This document shows positions 59,890 through 64,000 of a DNA stretch of 64,000 nt, piece after piece. Numbering within the stretch: position 1 is the first letter of the stretch; each line of letters starts with the position of its first letter. Source of the DNA: Flabesymbios commensalis. Lineage: Eukaryota; Annelida; Polychaeta; Terebellida; Flabelligeridae. The notes beneath the pieces are model-generated. The model searched no databases. It saw only the letters and a list, made by a program, of their open reading frames with translations, and was not told where the DNA came from. The position numbers and the translations under genes are program-made. The DNA lies in NCBI GenBank assembly GCA_964017125.1, contig OZ024902.1, positions 56,530,791 to 56,594,790 of the forward strand, given 5' to 3'.

Positions 59890-61830
59890 TTATGTTCCCG
59901 TGAAGAGCTGCAGGCTGTAGGCTAGAACCTGCTCAGTGGAATCAATCTTGTTTTCAATCACTGCTTTTACAATGTGCTCTGTGGAACTTATCCAAGACTC
60001 CATGTCTTTATCAGCCACCCAAGTGTCAAAGGCTTCCCAGAATAATCGCCACATGGTTTCACTTAGAATTTGTATAGCATACATTATCTGATAGTAGTCA
60101 GCTTTCCCCTAAAGATCTTGTTGTCGTTCCCTCCTGGCAGAGGCCTGGATTCCTGGTAATCTTACAAATGATCTTGACGTAGCTGGGAGCCAGGTGAAAT
60201 CCACCTAAGTCCTAACAGCAAGACTACATTGTTGAACTCGTCCTTATACTTGTCCCTGATAGCAGCTGCAGCTTCATATGTCGCCTGCTCTCTAGTTATT
60301 ACAGTCCACTGGTCGCCGAGCAAACATGATGTCTTCACCAACCGTGTCATTTCCTCCTTAAGCACAGCTGGATTGAAAGGGATGAAAGGTTAGCATCCAG
60401 TCTTGCTGGCTTGGTTGTGTAGATGAAGTCTTGCACAGAATACAGAAATTCCTGGTAAGCAACTTTCTGTCTCACATGGAATGTCAAGAAGGTGTGATGT
60501 GGTTGCCGCTCTACCCAAGAGATATACAAGAAGATTGTATTCAGATGTCCTGTCAGCTTGGGTGTGTAAACGGTCTGCACCCATGATATTACCAGATTAC
60601 CAATAGACCTGGATATCTGTCTATCTTTTGCTGAAATGCAAATGGTCTGTATAGAAATGCTAAGACCAGAAGGAAGAGTCTTTCCTTGCTCTGGTGTTGA
60701 TGTAGAGATTGTTATTGCCTTGATCATAGTCTGAGGAATCTGGTTTTTCAATGATAATTGCTATTGTCGCATTGAAGCTACCACCCTCTTATTTCTTCTC
60801 CTTGCAATCTAAATTGTTCATTGCAAAGACGTGTGACATCTTCCTGTTGTTAGACATGCTTTGTGGAATGTACACACCAACTTCTTCCACCTGCTGCATG
60901 ATCTTATTCCGTGAGCCAGTTGGTTGTTTAGAGTATTCAAAGATTTGCTGTGTGTGTGATTGAAGAGATAGTGAGTTGTAGCTATTCCCAATGGAGTATG
61001 TATCCCGAATGTGTGCTGCAAAATTTGTTGAGACATGGTTAGAGTTTTTTCTTTCACTGCAGACTCCACTTTCACTCTTCCAGAATCAAGAAGATCTGGT
61101 GTTTTCTCAGAGAGCACAATGCTGGTGAAGTTAAACATTAAGCTTATCTGGAACCATTTTCTCAGCAGCTGAAGAATGATACTTCAGCTGCACTGCTTAG
61201 CAGCATTTCTGAGTATCTTTGCGGCACGTTGTAGTGTCCTATGATCATCACTTGTGTGCTTTTACAATTGAATCCTGATCCACATGCCTACTAATTATGG
61301 CGATTGATTTACCGTAGTTCTCTTTCAGCTTCCATTTAAGGCTGCTTGCTCGGTGTTCATCAGCATTTTTTACTAATTTTACACCTGGATAAGGGTTCTA
61401 TACTGGTCTGGCAGTGATTTGATCAGAAAATCACACTTATCATTGAAAAGAGGTGTGCGGATGGCCTTGGACTTATTTATACAAGATTTGTGATGGCTTA
61501 TATCATTTGCCACCATGTCGTGTCCTGGACCAACCAATCTTAACATGATATCCTCTCTTTCCAGCCTTTGAGCCTGAGCCAAGATTGCATTTTGCATTTC
61601 AATTTTTGTTGCAGATCATACATGTGTTATTTGGTGTGTTTTGTTGATGACTTGTGTGAGGTTTCTCAGAAGATGTAGGCCTACTGCACAATGGTTGGAC
61701 TGAGTCTGCTGCACTTTCTTTCTGATGACGTTTTGTTTGAGCATAGGTATAACTTTTCGTGTTTGTATACCAGTTTCTACTTTTATCATGCCACTTAGGG
61801 ACCTTATCGTCAAGCCACGTCCCCACTACT
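59890..61830 (-). pseudogene. Broken protein gene inside the TIR transposon, unknown family
   Basis: Minus-strand pieces lie in order from 61,830 down to 59,890. The first ends NNTCMICNK; the next has REDIMLRLVGPGHDM and HHKSCINKSK, so a CxxC followed by HxxxC suggests a zinc-binding knuckle near the N-terminus. Later pieces read WVERQPHHTFLTFHV, then TYEAAAAIRDKYKDEFNNVV and LLLG, then WRLFWEAFDTWVADKDMESW. I recall similar uncharacterised proteins in cnidarian and echinoderm genomes, but cannot name the family or a catalytic motif. The frame is broken in several places, so this copy is not functional. Confidence 0.65.
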
Positions 61831-62276
61831 ACATCATCAGCATAATATAAGTGCCATCTTGTCTAACATTCATTGCCAGAATCAATTATTTGCTGAATGT
61901 GATATCACACAATGGTTTTACACTATATTGTTGACACACAATGCACTTTGTATAGTCTATGCTGAGAATAGAGGTTGACTTTTTCTTCTTTGAAGGTTCA
62001 GGATTCATTGACACACCACCTTCTATGCCCCTTTTTGCTGACATGCTGAATTTGAGTGACTTGGCTTCTAACTACTACAAATAAATAACCAGCCACCATA
62101 AACAATAACATTCAACTAAGAATGCTAAGATGTGTAGACATTTTACACTTCCTTAAATTTATTGGAATGACGACGCGCTTACATTGTTATGTTCTATGCT
62201 AACAAAACACAGCACTACCTAACGTGATATTATGTCAAGGAGTCATTATTTTGCATCAAGCGTGATTTTATTGTGA

Positions 62277-62531
62277 TCTTTGACCCTCAAAACATGGGTC
62301 TAGATAACTTTAAAAACAAAATATCTAAAATATTGAGCGAGATATTGACAAATTCCGTTTTTTCGGTAATGGCCGCCGTTATTGGCTTCCTGCCAATTTT
62401 CAGTAGTCGATTTGCAAGGTTGTGCACCTAGATTGTGATCCTTGACATATGTAGATATCGTTTCAAGTGCCCAACCTTTTACAACACGCCGTGTCTGTTT
62501 TCCAAAAAATTTGATGTTTGCCCCCTGGGTA
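62277..62531. repeat. Right terminal inverted repeat of the 3.39-kb element
   Basis: Reverse complement of 59,141-59,395. The open frames that cross it on both strands are not genes. Confidence 0.9.
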
Positions 62532-62742
62532 CTATGTGATGCAAAGAAAAGGAGCAGTGGACCTATATTGCAAACAGCAGGGGTGTGTTCAGTCCTCGGA
62601 ACAGCCAAACTGCAGCATTTTCTATCAACCCTGTTGCAATTCATGGCCTTGGAATTCAATCTTTTAGCTTTATCCTTTTCCGACTCGTACTGACTTTAAA
62701 TGAATTTAGAATTTATATGGTAATTAATGTCGGTCTGTCATA

Positions 62743-62831
62743 ATAGGAATCAAGTTTGGCCCCTGACGCCCAGGGCTACGTCCAATAACATGAGACTCCA
62801 ACACATTTCAATATCCAAACTTGATTCCTAT
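62743..62831. repeat. 89-bp element with perfect 17-bp inverted ends
   Basis: ATAGGAATCAAGTTTGG and CCAAACTTGATTCCTAT bound an unrelated 55-bp centre (CCCCTGACGCCCAGGGCTAC). Lies between the TIR transposon and the right arm of the large inverted repeat. Confidence 0.85.
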
Positions 62832-63419
62832 AATATAATTGCATAAATTATGATGTTTTGATCGAAATATTAGCTTTTTATACTTTTGCAACCTCAGATG
62901 ACCTTGACTTAGACCTCTCAAATTACTTTTAAACCATGCCTATCGTGTAGCGCATACTTAAAACTGTGTGCTATAATATCCAAATCAACAAAATATCAAA
63001 ATGTTTCAGATATAAGTGGAATTTAAATACTTTATTATGCAGTGTAGGCCCATAGTCATTCATAGTCATTCATATATCTGTTTACCTGACCGACATCTAC
63101 TTGTGAATAATGGTGTAGGCCCCCTACAATGTATTTTGGCAGTCCTCTTACCTTAGTGGGTAGGATATAGCTGTTTTTGTTAACTGGAAAGAGCAAAAAA
63201 TCGTCTATGGAGCTTACATAATCATTTTATCAATGTCTGGGATGTACTACACCCGAATTTTTTTTTGTATAATTGAAGATTGAAGATGCAAATGAGGTAT
63301 ATGCTAATGAGCTCATTTCCATATTTGAAAATAATAGGGGGCCTACATATATGCCACAGTGAATTCCCTTTAATTTGATACCTTGTCTGTATTTGAAGGC
63401 CGTGTAGTTTGCAAATAAG

Positions 63420-64000
63420 AGCCACAAATAATTACCACGTGTAATATATATCATGAATTAAGAAGAGTGTGATAACTTGTTCATTTTGAAGCTATAATGT
63501 ATGCATTTATGCAAATAAGTCATTTGGTAATTATATGATTTGCATGTTAAATCTGCCATATTACAGAACAATAAATAACCTTTAATTTGACACACTGTTT
63601 GTGTTTTTATGTTTAGTAGGTGTAAAGTAACATAGAAAACATCACCCTTTAGTATAACACGATAATTGATAAGAATGTGGTTGCTATGGTAACACTTTTA
63701 TTGTGAAAAACGTTCAGAATTATTCAGATTATGTCTTTGTTGTGAAAAATGCATAAAATTATGCTATATAATTACATCAAAATCAATTGCTGTGAATATA
63801 TGCTATAACTATTATGAATTTCTTTGACTAAAAATAAATCACATCGGAGAAACTGGTCAGTAATTAGGATCAGGAGAGTTTTGATAGGGTTTGTTTACAC
63901 CCCCGTTGCCATGGTAACCCCCGGGATGTAAAAGTGCCAACAGGGCAAAAACTTACCAGTAGGGTCTCCTCTTTCCTTTGAGACATATTTTAGCCTGCTG
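63420..64000. repeat. Right arm of the large inverted repeat, cut by the window end
   Basis: Reverse complement of 50,579-51,140 (words listed there). An extra ~250 bases (63,120-63,420) have no counterpart in the left arm, and a unit of the GGTCATCTGAGG repeat follows inward at 62,890-63,010. The match is still running at base 64,000. Confidence 0.92.

Larger units (their letters stand above)
59141..62531 (-). mobile_element. 3.39-kb TIR transposon with CTAT target duplication
   Basis: Ends TACCCAGGGGGCAA and TTGCCCCCTGGGTA head inverted repeats about 255 bp long (59,141-59,395 and 62,277-62,531), sharing ACGGCGTGTTGTAAAAGGTT and TGGCAGGAAGCCAATAACGG. CTAT flanks both sides (59,137-59,140 and 62,532-62,535). 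The inside carries a broken minus-strand coding region. No known superfamily is recognised. Plain DNA transposon by structure; a target site of four bases is unusual. Confidence 0.88.

Overview
The window looks like nuclear DNA of a marine invertebrate, probably a deuterostome and possibly an echinoderm or relative. The grounds are small spliced exons in long AT-rich introns, very dense short inverted-repeat elements, frequent TAGGCCTA-type words, and a focal adhesion kinase (FAK/PTK2) ortholog with one gene copy. The species call is an inference from texture, not from any marker gene.

Region 1 (1-29,640, + strand): the 3' part of a FAK gene. Nineteen coding exons between 1,232 and 26,302 join in one unbroken frame (952 visible residues plus stop; every splice phase agrees). 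They encode the end of the linker after the FERM domain, the Src-SH3-like LPxxP segment, the Tyr397-type autophosphorylation site, a complete tyrosine kinase domain with all catalytic residues, a Cas-type PPKPARP motif, a long disordered linker, the FAT domain and an unusual ~200-residue tail after FAT. The FERM exons must lie upstream of base 1. A 3' UTR may run to an AATAAA at 29,616.

Region 2 (29,986-30,507): a short GC-richer open frame of unknown identity, perhaps a terminal exon or a retroposed piece.

Region 3 (30,510-64,000): no recognisable host gene. It is built from repeats: a ~59-bp minisatellite, degenerate satellites, TTAA-flanked CCCTTT-ended MITEs, a 760-bp foldback element with 20-bp satellite arms, a CR1/L2-type LINE fragment, SINEs, a (TATAA)n microsatellite, a 21-bp minisatellite of roughly 80-100 units, and a 3.4-kb TIR transposon with CTAT target duplications. 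That transposon lies between the arms of a larger inverted repeat (about 50.6 kb versus 63-64 kb) whose right arm leaves the window.

A recurring theme is a family of about 110-bp palindromes (CCCAGCAAACAC ends) in introns, 3' UTR and intergenic DNA. The two arms of one copy match each other better than they match other copies. They sit 12-16 bases from two FAK splice donors and four or more lie in the presumed FAK 3' UTR.
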